Origin: JAWLCA01 sp050485905
GTDB taxonomy: Bacteria > Pseudomonadota > Alphaproteobacteria > Rhodobacterales > Rhodobacteraceae
Reading direction: 5' to 3'
DNA length: 22,192 bases
NCBI GenBank assembly: GCA_050485905.1
Contig: JBJHCH010000056.1
Location: 1 to 22,192 of the forward strand
Shown here: one piece after another, positions 14,530 through 21,123 of the stretch
Layout: every line of letters starts with the position of its first letter
How positions within the stretch are numbered: the first letter of the stretch is position 1
Program-made: the position numbers and the translations under genes
The notes under the pieces: model-generated
Seen by the model: only the letters and a program-made list of their open reading frames with translations
What the model was told of the DNA's origin: nothing
Databases searched by the model: none

Positions 14530-16260
14530 ATGACCGACGCCCAGGCCCCCGCGGCCGCCTATCAGGTTCTCGCCCGGAAATACCGGCCCCAGACCTTTGC
14601 CGACCTGATCGGGCAAGAGGCGATGGTGCGGACGCTTAAGAACGCCTTTGCCGCCGACCGGATCGCCCATGCCTTCATCCTGACCGGCGTGCGCGGGGTG
14701 GGCAAGACGACGACCGCGCGGATCGTCGCCAAGGGGCTGAACTGCATCGGCCGCGACGGCACCGGCGGCCCGACGACCGCCCCTTGCGGCGTCTGCGAGC
14801 CCTGCCGCGCGATTGCCGAGGGGCGGCATGTGGACGTGCTGGAAATGGACGCCGCCAGCCGCACTGGCGTGGGCGACATCCGCGAGATCATCGACAGCGT
14901 GCATTACCGGGCGGCCAGCGCGCGCTACAAGATCTACATCATCGACGAAGTGCACATGCTGTCTACCAACGCCTTCAACGCGCTGTTGAAGACGCTGGAG
15001 GAACCGCCCGCCCATGTGAAGTTCCTGTTCGCCACGACAGAGATCCGCAAGGTGCCGGTCACAGTCCTCAGTCGCTGCCAGCGCTTCGACCTGCGCCGGA
15101 TCGAACCCGAGGTGATGATCGCCCATCTGACCGGCATCGCGGAAAAGGAGGGCGCGCAGATCGGCCCCGACGCGCTGGCGCTGATCGCGCGCGCGGCCGA
15201 AGGGTCGGTGCGGGATGCCATGAGCCTGATGGATCAGGCGATTGCCCACGGCGCGGGCGAGACGACGCCCGATCAGGTGCGCGCGATGCTGGGGCTGGCT
15301 GACCGGGGCCGGGTGCTGGACCTGTTCGATCTGGTGATGAAGGGCGACGCAGCGGGCGCGCTGGCAGAACTGTCGGCCCAGTATGCCGATGGCGCCGACC
15401 CGATGGCGGCGCTGCGCGATCTGGCCGAGGTGACGCACTGGATCAGCGTCATCAAGATCACGGCCGACGCGGCGGAAGACCCCACCATCGGCCCCGACGA
15501 ACGCAGCCGTGGGCTGGAAATGGCGGCGGCCCTGCCGATGCGGGCGCTGACCCGGATGTGGCAGATGCTGCTGAGGGCGCTGGAAGAGGTGGCGCAGGCG
15601 CCGAATGCGATGATGGCGGCGGAAATGGCGATCATCAGGCTGACCCACGTCGCCGACCTGCCCGCGCCCGAGGATCTGGTGCGCCGGCTGCAAACCGCCC
15701 CCCCGCCCGCGCCGACCGGACCCGCCCCGCGTGGCGCGGGTGGGGAGACACCCGGCCCGCGCTCCTCGGCCGTCGCGCCGGTCCGCTCTGGCGGCGCGCA
15801 GCCGGCTGCGGCGACCGCGCCGATCGCGCAGGCCAGTTTCGACGCCGTCGTGGCCCTGATCCGCGAGAACCGCGACATGGCCTTGCTGGTCGAGGTGGAA
15901 AGCCACCTGCGGCTGGCGCGCTATGCGCCTGGGCGGATCGAGTTCGAGCCGACCGCCGACGCCCCCCGCGATCTGGCCGCGCGGCTGGCGCAGCGGTTGC
16001 AGGCCTGGACCGGGCAGAGATGGGCCGTGACCGTGGTGTCCGAGGGCGGCGGTGCGACGATTGCCGAGCAGCGGAAGGCCGAGAAACTGGCCGCCGAGGA
16101 CGAGGTGCGCAGCCATCCGCTGGTCGCCGCCGTGCTGGCGACCTTTCCCGATGCCAGGATCACCGATATCCGCACCCCCGAGACCGCCCCGGTCGCGGCC
16201 GCCGCCGAAACGGCGCTGGCCGAGGTGGAGGATGAATGGGACCCGTTTGAACAGGACTGA
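14530..16260 (+). CDS. dnaX: DNA polymerase III subunit gamma/tau
   Basis: DnaX is the clamp-loader ATPase that assembles the replicative polymerase. The 576-residue protein has Walker A GVRGVGKT (53-60), a zinc site with C72, C86, C89 and C92, the DExx-like IIDEVHMLS (137-145), sensor FATT (167-170) and the SRC arginine-finger motif (181-183). Domain III follows to about residue 380. A proline/alanine linker and a C-terminal tau-type region come next (RENRDMALLVEVESHL..., ending in an acidic EVEDEWDPFEQD). The longest A-run is four, so there is no A-AAA-AAG-type slippery site for making gamma by frameshifting. It heads the dnaX-ybaB-recR cluster, a conserved bacterial order. Confidence 0.96.
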   Translation: MTDAQAPAAAYQVLARKYRPQTFADLIGQEAMVRTLKNAFAADRIAHAFILTGVRGVGKTTTARIVAKGLNCIGRDGTGGPTTAPCGVCEPCRAIAEGRHVDVLEMDAASRTGVGDIREIIDSVHYRAASARYKIYIIDEVHMLSTNAFNALLKTLEEPPAHVKFLFATTEIRKVPVTVLSRCQRFDLRRIEPEVMIAHLTGIAEKEGAQIGPDALALIARAAEGSVRDAMSLMDQAIAHGAGETTPDQVRAMLGLADRGRVLDLFDLVMKGDAAGALAELSAQYADGADPMAALRDLAEVTHWISVIKITADAAEDPTIGPDERSRGLEMAAALPMRALTRMWQMLLRALEEVAQAPNAMMAAEMAIIRLTHVADLPAPEDLVRRLQTAPPPAPTGPAPRGAGGETPGPRSSAVAPVRSGGAQPAAATAPIAQASFDAVVALIRENRDMALLVEVESHLRLARYAPGRIEFEPTADAPRDLAARLAQRLQAWTGQRWAVTVVSEGGGATIAEQRKAEKLAAEDEVRSHPLVAAVLATFPDARITDIRTPETAPVAAAAETALAEVEDEWDPFEQD

Positions 16261-16275
16261 AAGGACGAAACCGCG

Positions 16276-16620
16276 ATGCTGAAGGGACTAGGCGGCCTTG
16301 GCGACATGGCCAAGATGATGAAGCAGGCGCAGGACATGCAGGTGAAGCTTGCCGAGTTGCAGGAGGAACTGGGCCGGATCACCGTGGTGGGCGAGTCCGG
16401 CGCCGGGCTGGTACGCGCAACCGCCACCGCCAAGGGTGAGTTGACCGCGCTGGAGATCGATCCGTCGATCTTCAATCCGCAGGAAAAGGAAGTGGTGGAG
16501 GATCTGATCCTTGCCGCGATCAAGGATGCGCAGGCCCGCGCGGCCGAACGCCACCAGCAGGAGATGGGCAAGCTGACCGAGGGGCTGGGTCTGCCGCCCG
16601 GCATGAAGTTGCCATTCTGA
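16276..16620 (+). CDS. ybaB: YbaB/EbfC family nucleoid-associated protein
   Basis: A 114-residue YbaB/EbfC protein: a glycine-rich start (MLKGLGGLGDMAKMMKQAQ), a long amphipathic helix, the central strand block (VVGESGAGLVRATATAKGELTALEIDPS) and a second helix, ending LPPGMKLPF. Members are dimeric DNA-binding proteins. A GAAAGGA site lies 10 bp before the ATG. It sits 15 bp after dnaX and 7 bp before recR, the usual order, so the three are probably co-transcribed. Confidence 0.95.
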   Translation: MLKGLGGLGDMAKMMKQAQDMQVKLAELQEELGRITVVGESGAGLVRATATAKGELTALEIDPSIFNPQEKEVVEDLILAAIKDAQARAAERHQQEMGKLTEGLGLPPGMKLPF

Positions 16621-16627
16621 GCCCGCG

Positions 16628-17227
16628 ATGGCCGAGACCCCGCGCGAGATCGAGGCGCTGATCGAGCTGATGGCGCGGCTGCCGGGTCTGGGGCCGCGCT
16701 CGGCCCGGCGCGCGGTTTTGCATCTGCTGCGCAGGCGCGGTCAGGTCATGGCTCCGTTGGCCACGGCAATGGCGGGGGTAGCAGCCGGGGCGCGGGACTG
16801 CCTGAACTGCGGCAACATCTCTACCGCCGATATCTGCCCGATCTGCGCCGACGACACGCGCGGCAATGGCGAGGTCTGCGTGGTCGAGGATATCGCCGAC
16901 CTGTGGGCGATGGAGCGGACGGGGATGTTCAAGGGCCGCTATCACGTTCTGGGCGGCACGCTGTCGGCGCTGGACGCGGTGGGTCCAGAGGATCTGGGTA
17001 TCCCGCGGCTGATCGCCCGCATCCCGGCCGAGGGGCTGCGCGAGGTGATCCTGGCGCTGGGGGCCACGGTCGATGGCCAGACGACCGCCCATTACATCGC
17101 CGAGGCGCTGGAGGGCACAGGCGTCGCCGTCACCACGCTCGCGCAGGGCGTGCCGATGGGGGGCGAACTGGACTATCTCGACGATGGCACGATTGGCGCC
17201 GCGCTCAGGGCGCGGCGCGCGTTCTGA
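16628..17227 (+). CDS. recR: Recombination mediator protein RecR
   Basis: RecR works with RecF/RecO to load RecA on gapped single-stranded DNA. The 199-residue protein has the N-terminal helix-hairpin-helix (LMARLPGLGPRSARRAVLHLL, 14-34), the C4 zinc finger with C58, C61, C70 and C73, and a Toprim domain from about residue 82 (EVCVVEDIADLWAME, then GGTLSALDAVGPEDLG). The C-terminus ends at ALRARRAF. Length is normal. It follows ybaB closely and its stop is only three bases from the stop of convergent trcR, with no visible terminator between them. Confidence 0.97.
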   Translation: MAETPREIEALIELMARLPGLGPRSARRAVLHLLRRRGQVMAPLATAMAGVAAGARDCLNCGNISTADICPICADDTRGNGEVCVVEDIADLWAMERTGMFKGRYHVLGGTLSALDAVGPEDLGIPRLIARIPAEGLREVILALGATVDGQTTAHYIAEALEGTGVAVTTLAQGVPMGGELDYLDDGTIGAALRARRAF

Positions 17228-17230
17228 CTC

Positions 17231-17995
17231 TCAACGCTTGTCGTCTTCCTCGTCCTCGTCATCTTCATCCGTTTCGGGCAGGTTGAAGAAGCTGTCGGCG
17301 TCGGAATAGTCGGCCGGATCGGGCTGCTTCTCTTCGGGCTTGTCCGAGAGGGTGAAGTTCTCCAGCCCGGCGATGGAGGTGGGCATCTTCGGCTCGGCCG
17401 GCATGGCCAGCGACTGCTCGGTGCTGACCAGCTTGCGACGTTCATCGTCTGTCATCACCTCGCCCTCGGCGGCCTTCTTCTTGGCGGCCTGCTGGACGGC
17501 GGCGTCCAGTTCCGACTGCCGGCAGAGGCCAAGCGCCACCGGGTCGATGGGCTGGATGTTGCCGATGTTCCAGTGCGTGCGGGTGCGGATCGACTGGATC
17601 GTGGGCTTGGTGGTGCCGACCAGCTTGCCGATCTGGCCGTCGGTCAGTTCGGGGTGGAACTTCACCAGCCACAGGATCGCGGCGGGGCGGTCCTGACGTT
17701 TGGACAGCGGCGTGTAGCGCGGGCCGCGGCGTTTTTCCTCGCCCACGGCCGAGGGGTTGTATTTCAGCTTCATCCGATAGGCGGGATCGGCCTGCGCGCG
17801 GTCGATCTCGATCGGGTCGAGCTGGTTGTTGGCGATCGGGTCGAAGCCCTTCACGCCCTGCGCCACGTCGCCGTCTGCGATGCCCTGCACCTCCAGCTCG
17901 TGCAGGCCGCAGAAATCTGCGATCTGCTGGAAGCTGAGCGTGGTGTTGTCCACCAGCCAGACGGCGGTGGCCTTGGCCATCAGCGGTTTCGACAT
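17231..17995 (-). CDS. trcR: DUF1013 cell-cycle transcriptional regulator TrcR
   Basis: A 254-residue protein of the DUF1013 family, named TrcR in Caulobacter, where it is associated with RNA polymerase and cell-cycle promoters. Two helix-turn-helix-like stretches are visible: SFQQIADFCGLHELEVQGI near residue 21, and LTDGQIGKLVGTTKPTIQSI near 115-135. The C-terminal part is a charged linker ending in a run of Asp/Glu. The start at 17995 (MSKPLMAKATAVWLVDN) follows a strong AAGGAG seven bases upstream; the frame open to 18079 is ignored. It diverges from the RNase T2 gene. The family is found mainly in alphaproteobacteria, supporting the taxonomic placement. Confidence 0.92.
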   Translation of the reverse strand: MSKPLMAKATAVWLVDNTTLSFQQIADFCGLHELEVQGIADGDVAQGVKGFDPIANNQLDPIEIDRAQADPAYRMKLKYNPSAVGEEKRRGPRYTPLSKRQDRPAAILWLVKFHPELTDGQIGKLVGTTKPTIQSIRTRTHWNIGNIQPIDPVALGLCRQSELDAAVQQAAKKKAAEGEVMTDDERRKLVSTEQSLAMPAEPKMPTSIAGLENFTLSDKPEEKQPDPADYSDADSFFNLPETDEDDEDEEDDKR

Positions 17996-18080
17996 CGGAT
18001 CACTCCTTCGCAGGGCGCGTGGTGCGCGCATATCGGTCTTGGGCCGGGAAAACGGCGGTGCCCGGGGGCGACATTCCACG

Positions 18081-18109
18081 TTTTCGGGAAACTCGGGCTG
18101 TCATATAAC
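18081..18109 (+). promoter_or_regulatory. Candidate promoter of the RNase T2 gene
   Basis: TTTTCG at 18081-18086, 17-base spacer, TATAAC at 18104-18109. This would start transcription near 18116, giving a 20-base leader that contains the GGAGAGAGGG ribosome-binding region. The -10 is good, the -35 weak. Confidence 0.35.
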
Positions 18110-18136
18110 CGCCGCACCGGAGAGAGGGAAGAGAAA

Positions 18137-18766
18137 ATGCGCGTGGTGCTGGTGCTGTGGCTGGTTCTGCTGGCCGGGGCGGCGCGGGGTGAGCGGGCGG
18201 GGGCGTTCGACTATTACCTGCTGGCGCTGAGCTGGGCGCCGAACTGGTGCGTGGCCGAGGGGGATGCGCGGCGGGACGGGCGGTGCGCGGATGGTGCGGG
18301 CTGGGGCTGGGGGCTGCACGGGCTGTGGCCGCAGCATGAACGGGGCTGGCCGGAGTTCTGCCAGACCCCCCACCGGCCCGCGACGCGGGCCGAGACGGGG
18401 GCGATGGGGGAGGTGATGGGGTCGAGCGGGCTGGCGTGGCATCAGTGGCGCAAGCACGGCTCATGCTCTGGGCTGTCGGCGGCGGCGTATTTCGATGCTT
18501 CACGCCGGGCGTTCGAGGGGGTGAACCTGCCGGAGGTCTTCGGGCAGATCGACCGGCGGTTGCGGGTGCCGGCGTCGGTGGTGGAGGAGGCGTTTCTGGA
18601 GGCCAATCCGGGGCTGACCGGGGAGATGCTGACGGTGACCTGCCGGGGGGGTGCCATTCAGGAGGTTCGGATCTGCCTGACCCGCGATCTGGAGCCGCGG
18701 GCCTGTGGGCGGGACGTGGCGCGGGGGTGCAGGCTGGATCGGGCGGTGATCGAGCCGGTCCGGTGA
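18137..18766 (+). CDS. Secreted RNase T2 family ribonuclease with altered CAS II motif
   Basis: RNase T2 enzymes cleave RNA to 3'-phosphates through 2',3'-cyclic intermediates, usually outside the cytoplasm. The 209-residue protein starts MRVVLVLWLVLLAGAARGE, a signal peptide of about 19 residues. CAS I is GLHGLWPQH with His61. CAS II is WHQWRKHGSC (101-110), with His102 and His107 present, but the usual Glu of HEW is Gln103. Cysteines at several family positions (C38, C50, C75, C110 and later) suggest disulfides. The ATG at 18137 follows GGAGAGAGGGAA. Periplasmic location and RNA degradation are inferred from the family; activity may be lower or different because of Gln103. The gene's stop falls inside the first of two tandem 21-bp repeats. 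Confidence 0.88.
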   Translation: MRVVLVLWLVLLAGAARGERAGAFDYYLLALSWAPNWCVAEGDARRDGRCADGAGWGWGLHGLWPQHERGWPEFCQTPHRPATRAETGAMGEVMGSSGLAWHQWRKHGSCSGLSAAAYFDASRRAFEGVNLPEVFGQIDRRLRVPASVVEEAFLEANPGLTGEMLTVTCRGGAIQEVRICLTRDLEPRACGRDVARGCRLDRAVIEPVR

Positions 18767-18802
18767 TTTCGGGGTTGGGCACGGTATTTCGGGGGTTGGG
18801 CA
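18761..18802. repeat. Imperfect tandem repeat, 2 x 21 bp
   Basis: Two adjacent 21-bp units (18761-18781 and 18782-18802) share CGGT, ATTTCGGGG and TTGGGCA and differ only by one inserted and one deleted G. The first unit contains the RNase T2 stop codon. The second unit runs into the palindrome TTGGGCAA-G-TTGCCCAA (18796-18812). Confidence 0.8.
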
Positions 18803-18852
18803 AGTTGCCCAAAAAATCAAGTTATTGATAAATAACGATATTCGTTTTTCTG

Positions 18853-18867
18853 TTAACTTGCCCTTAA
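18853..18867. promoter_or_regulatory. CtrA-type box TTAA-N7-TTAA
   Basis: TTAA at 18853-18856 and TTAA at 18864-18867 with spacer CTTGCCC. An 11-bp direct repeat underlies it (TTAACTTGCCC, then TTAACCTGCCC). It is nearly 400 bp upstream of the leuA leader, so the controlled transcript is unclear; an unannotated RNA starting nearby is one possibility. Confidence 0.5.
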
Positions 18868-18941
18868 CCTGCCCAGGGGCTTGGGCACGCGCGGCGGGGT
18901 CTGGTTTTGGGGGATTCTGGCGGGCCGAGTGGTGCCCCCGT

Positions 18942-18971
18942 GGGCCGGGCGGCAAGCGCCCTGCCCGGCCC
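18942..18971. other. Strong GC-rich hairpin
   Basis: GGGCCGGGC (18942-18950) pairs with GCCCGGCCC (18963-18971). Inside, GGC (18951-18953) pairs with GCC (18958-18960) around AAGC, leaving a two-base bulge, so up to 12 bp are paired. No T-tract follows on either strand. It could end a transcript arising in the AT-rich island, or protect one. Confidence 0.5.
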
Positions 18972-19213
18972 TTGGCATCGGCTGCAAGCGCCTTTGACAC
19001 CGCATCCGAAGCGATCCGCCGGATACGGCCGACGCCCGGCGAAGCCCCTGCCGACCACACCGCTGAGGAACCGGGCCTGCCGTGCGCGGGCGGGCAGGAA
19101 CGGCGCGCACGCCACCGCCAGATCGGCGGGTTGCGGGAGCGGACGCGGTGGCCGAGCGGCGATGCGGGGCTGATTGCGCCGCTTCCGGCGGCAGGGCGCC
19201 GTCAGATTCACCC

Positions 19214-19241
19214 TTTTCATTCCCTGCTGCCCGCGTATAGT
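19214..19241 (+). promoter_or_regulatory. Candidate promoter of the leuA leader transcript
   Basis: TTTTCA at 19214-19219, 16-base spacer, TATAGT at 19236-19241. The predicted start is about 19247-19250, at or within three bases of the leader peptide ATG, so the leader would be translated from a leaderless mRNA. The absence of any Shine-Dalgarno before that ATG agrees. Confidence 0.45.
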
Positions 19242-19249
19242 CCCGGCCC

Positions 19250-19336
19250 ATGGCACGGACCGCACATATCGCAGCATCCCTGGGGGCAACCGCCCCCCTC
19301 GGCCGCCGTGGCCTGCTTCTCCTTAGCCGCCTCTGA
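19250..19336 (+). CDS. Leucine leader peptide of leuA (attenuation)
   Basis: A 28-codon ORF starting ATG at 19250 and ending TGA at 19334-19336. Codons 22-25 are four consecutive Leu codons (CTG CTT CTC CTT), and the last sense codon is also Leu; seven of 28 residues are Leu. It lies 76 bp upstream of leuA, encoding the first enzyme of leucine synthesis, and ends inside the left arm of a perfect hairpin. This is the layout of a leader peptide that stalls ribosomes when charged tRNA-Leu is scarce. No Shine-Dalgarno is present, but the ATG coincides with the predicted transcription start. Confidence 0.75.
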   Translation: MARTAHIAASLGATAPLGRRGLLLLSRL

Positions 19337-19365
19337 GCGTGCCCGCGGGCGCGACCGCTCAGAGG
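19330..19365 (+). promoter_or_regulatory. Attenuator hairpin of the leuA leader
   Basis: CCTCTGAGCG (19330-19339) and CGCTCAGAGG (19356-19365) form a perfect 10-bp stem; the loop holds GCCCGCGGGC, which can fold further. The left arm overlaps the last codons and stop of the leader peptide, so a ribosome finishing translation would block it. A competing pair exists: CCTTAG within the Leu codons (19321-19326) with CTAAGG (19391-19396) just before leuA. No U-run follows the hairpin, so it may be the antiterminator, or control may act on leuA translation. Confidence 0.6.
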
Positions 19366-19412
19366 TGACAAGCGCCCTGCACGACAGGCCCTAAGGAAAC
19401 CAGAGAGACACC

Positions 19413-20972
19413 ATGACCAGCACAGCCAAGCAAGATCGCGTCCTGATCTTCGACACAACCCTGCGCGACGGCGAGCAAAGCCCCGGCGCCACCATGACCC
19501 ATGACGAGAAGCTGGAGATCGCCCAGATGCTCGACGAGATGGGCGTGGACATCATCGAGGCGGGCTTTCCCATCGCCAGCGACGGCGATTTCGAGGCGGT
19601 ATCGGAAATCGCCCGGCAGACGAGGAACGCGGTGATCTGCGGCCTCGCCCGCGCCAACTTCAAGGACATCGACCGCTGCTGGGAGGCGGTGAAGCACGCG
19701 AAACGCCCCCGCATCCACACCTTCATCGGCACCTCGCCCCTGCACCGCGCGATTCCGAATCTGGACATGGACCAGATGGCGGAACGCATCCACGAGACGG
19801 TGACCCACGCCCGGAACCTGTGCGACAACGTCCAGTGGTCGCCGATGGACGCCACGCGGACGGAACACGACTATCTGTGCCGGGTGGTGGAAATCGCCAT
19901 CAAGGCCGGTGCGACGACGATCAACATTCCCGACACGGTGGGCTATACTGCGCCGCGCGAAAGCGCCGACCTGATCCGCATGCTGCTGGAGCGCGTGCCG
20001 GGGGCCGACGAGGTGATCTTCGCCACCCATTGTCACAACGACCTTGGCATGGCGACCGCGAATTCGCTGGCCGCGGTCGAGGCCGGGGCGCGGCAGGTGG
20101 AATGCACGATCAACGGTCTGGGCGAACGCGCCGGCAATACCGCGCTGGAAGAGGTGGTGATGGCGCTGAAGGTGCGCAACGACATCATGCCCTGGCACAC
20201 CGGCATCGACACCACCAAGATCATCAACATCAGCCGCAAGGTGGCGGCGGTGTCCGGCTTTGCGGTGCAGTTCAACAAGGCCATCGTCGGCAAGAACGCC
20301 TTTGCGCATGAAAGCGGCATCCATCAGGACGGGATGCTGAAGAACGCCGAGACCTTCGAGATCATGCGCCCCGCCGATATCGGCCTGTCGGAAACCAGCC
20401 TTGTGATGGGCAAACATTCCGGCCGCGCCGCGCTGCGCGCGAAGCTGCGCGATCTGGGGTTCGAACTGGCCGACAACCAGCTTGCGGATATCTTCGTGCG
20501 CTTCAAGACGCTGGCCGACCGCAAGAAGGAGGTCTATGACGACGACCTGATCGCGCTGATGGCCGACCAGACCACCAGCGAGGAACACGACCTGCTGCAA
20601 CTGAAGCGGCTGCGCGTCGTCTGCGGCACCGAGGGCCAGTCGGCGGAACTGACCATGGTGATCGACGGCGCCGAGACATCGACCGAGGCCACGGGCGACG
20701 GCCCGGTGGATGCGACCTTCAACGCGATCAAGGCACTGTTCCCGCACAGCGCGCGGCTGCAGCTCTATCAGGTGCATGCCGTGACCGAGGGGACCGACGC
20801 GCAGGCGACCGTTTCGGTGCGGATGGAAGAGGACGGCAAGATCGTCACCGGCCAGTCGGCCGATACCGATACGGTCGTCGCCTCGGCCCGTGCCTATATC
20901 AATGCGCTGAACAAGCTTGTCCTTAGGCGACAGAAACCGGTTTCGAACTCTGCCCTGCAGTCCGCCGGCTGA
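19413..20972 (+). CDS. leuA: 2-isopropylmalate synthase
   Basis: LeuA condenses acetyl-CoA with 2-ketoisovalerate, the first committed step of leucine synthesis. The 519-residue protein has the catalytic start DTTLRDGEQSPG (14-25), the metal-binding HCHNDLG with H206 and H208, the GLGERAGN motif, and a C-terminal LeuA regulatory domain (about 395-510) that normally binds leucine for feedback inhibition. Length is typical of the bacterial type-I enzyme. The ATG at 19413 follows AGAGAG; an AAGGAAA lies farther up. Homocitrate and citramalate synthases are relatives, but the Leu-rich leader peptide directly upstream supports the leucine assignment. No other leu gene follows. Confidence 0.96.
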   Translation: MTSTAKQDRVLIFDTTLRDGEQSPGATMTHDEKLEIAQMLDEMGVDIIEAGFPIASDGDFEAVSEIARQTRNAVICGLARANFKDIDRCWEAVKHAKRPRIHTFIGTSPLHRAIPNLDMDQMAERIHETVTHARNLCDNVQWSPMDATRTEHDYLCRVVEIAIKAGATTINIPDTVGYTAPRESADLIRMLLERVPGADEVIFATHCHNDLGMATANSLAAVEAGARQVECTINGLGERAGNTALEEVVMALKVRNDIMPWHTGIDTTKIINISRKVAAVSGFAVQFNKAIVGKNAFAHESGIHQDGMLKNAETFEIMRPADIGLSETSLVMGKHSGRAALRAKLRDLGFELADNQLADIFVRFKTLADRKKEVYDDDLIALMADQTTSEEHDLLQLKRLRVVCGTEGQSAELTMVIDGAETSTEATGDGPVDATFNAIKALFPHSARLQLYQVHAVTEGTDAQATVSVRMEEDGKIVTGQSADTDTVVASARAYINALNKLVLRRQKPVSNSALQSAG

Positions 20973-20980
20973 CACTTTTA

Positions 20981-21020
20981 CCGCATCGGCACCGCCCCGC
21001 GCGGAAAGGTGCTGATGCGG
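20981..21020 (+). terminator. Candidate terminator after leuA
   Basis: CCGCATCGGCACC (20981-20993) pairs with GGTGCTGATGCGG (21008-21020): 13 bp including one G-U pair, with a 14-base loop. It lies eight bases behind the leuA stop. No direct T-tract follows; a second short GGGG/CCCC hairpin ends in TTT at 21034-21036. Confidence 0.55.
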
Positions 21021-21123
21021 CGGGGGCGGCCCCTTTGCGCCCCGGCGGGAACCTGCCTATAAGGGGCCGCTCCGGCGCGACCGAGTCGCGGCCGGGCCTG
21101 ACACATCATGGGAAGTCTTCGGG

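Larger units (their letters stand above)
18767..19249. other. Non-coding region with TGGGCA elements, AT-rich island and hairpins
   Basis: No gene is supportable; the open frames here have low-complexity, Arg/Pro/Ala-rich translations. Five exact TGGGCA/TGCCCA elements occur at 18776, 18797, 18806, 18870 and 18882. Between them is an AT-rich island (about 18811-18867) containing GTTATT-GATA-AATAAC (18821-18836) and a CtrA-type box. From about 18890 to 19210 the DNA is very GC-rich, with the hairpin at 18942-18971, and otherwise shows nothing I can interpret. Confidence 0.6.

Noticed and set aside
14233..16116. 627-codon open frame antisense to dnaX
   Set aside because: Antisense to unmistakable DnaX motifs; the translation is compositionally biased, crosses a terminator and the end of the VWA-like gene, and shows no family.
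18796..18816. Rho-independent terminator at TTGGGCAA-G-TTGCCCAA-AAAA
   Set aside because: The homopolymer is A on the RNase T2 strand; on the other strand the T-run precedes the stem instead of following it. An operator-like palindrome fits better.
18825..19394. 189-codon plus-strand frame in the RNase T2-leuA interval
   Set aside because: Low-complexity Arg/Pro/Ala/Gly translation without a ribosome-binding site; it would run through the leader peptide and the attenuator hairpin, which are better supported.
19359..20975. 538-codon open frame antisense to leuA
   Set aside because: Complete antisense overlap with conserved LeuA; no recognisable motif and a His/Arg/Gly-rich composition.
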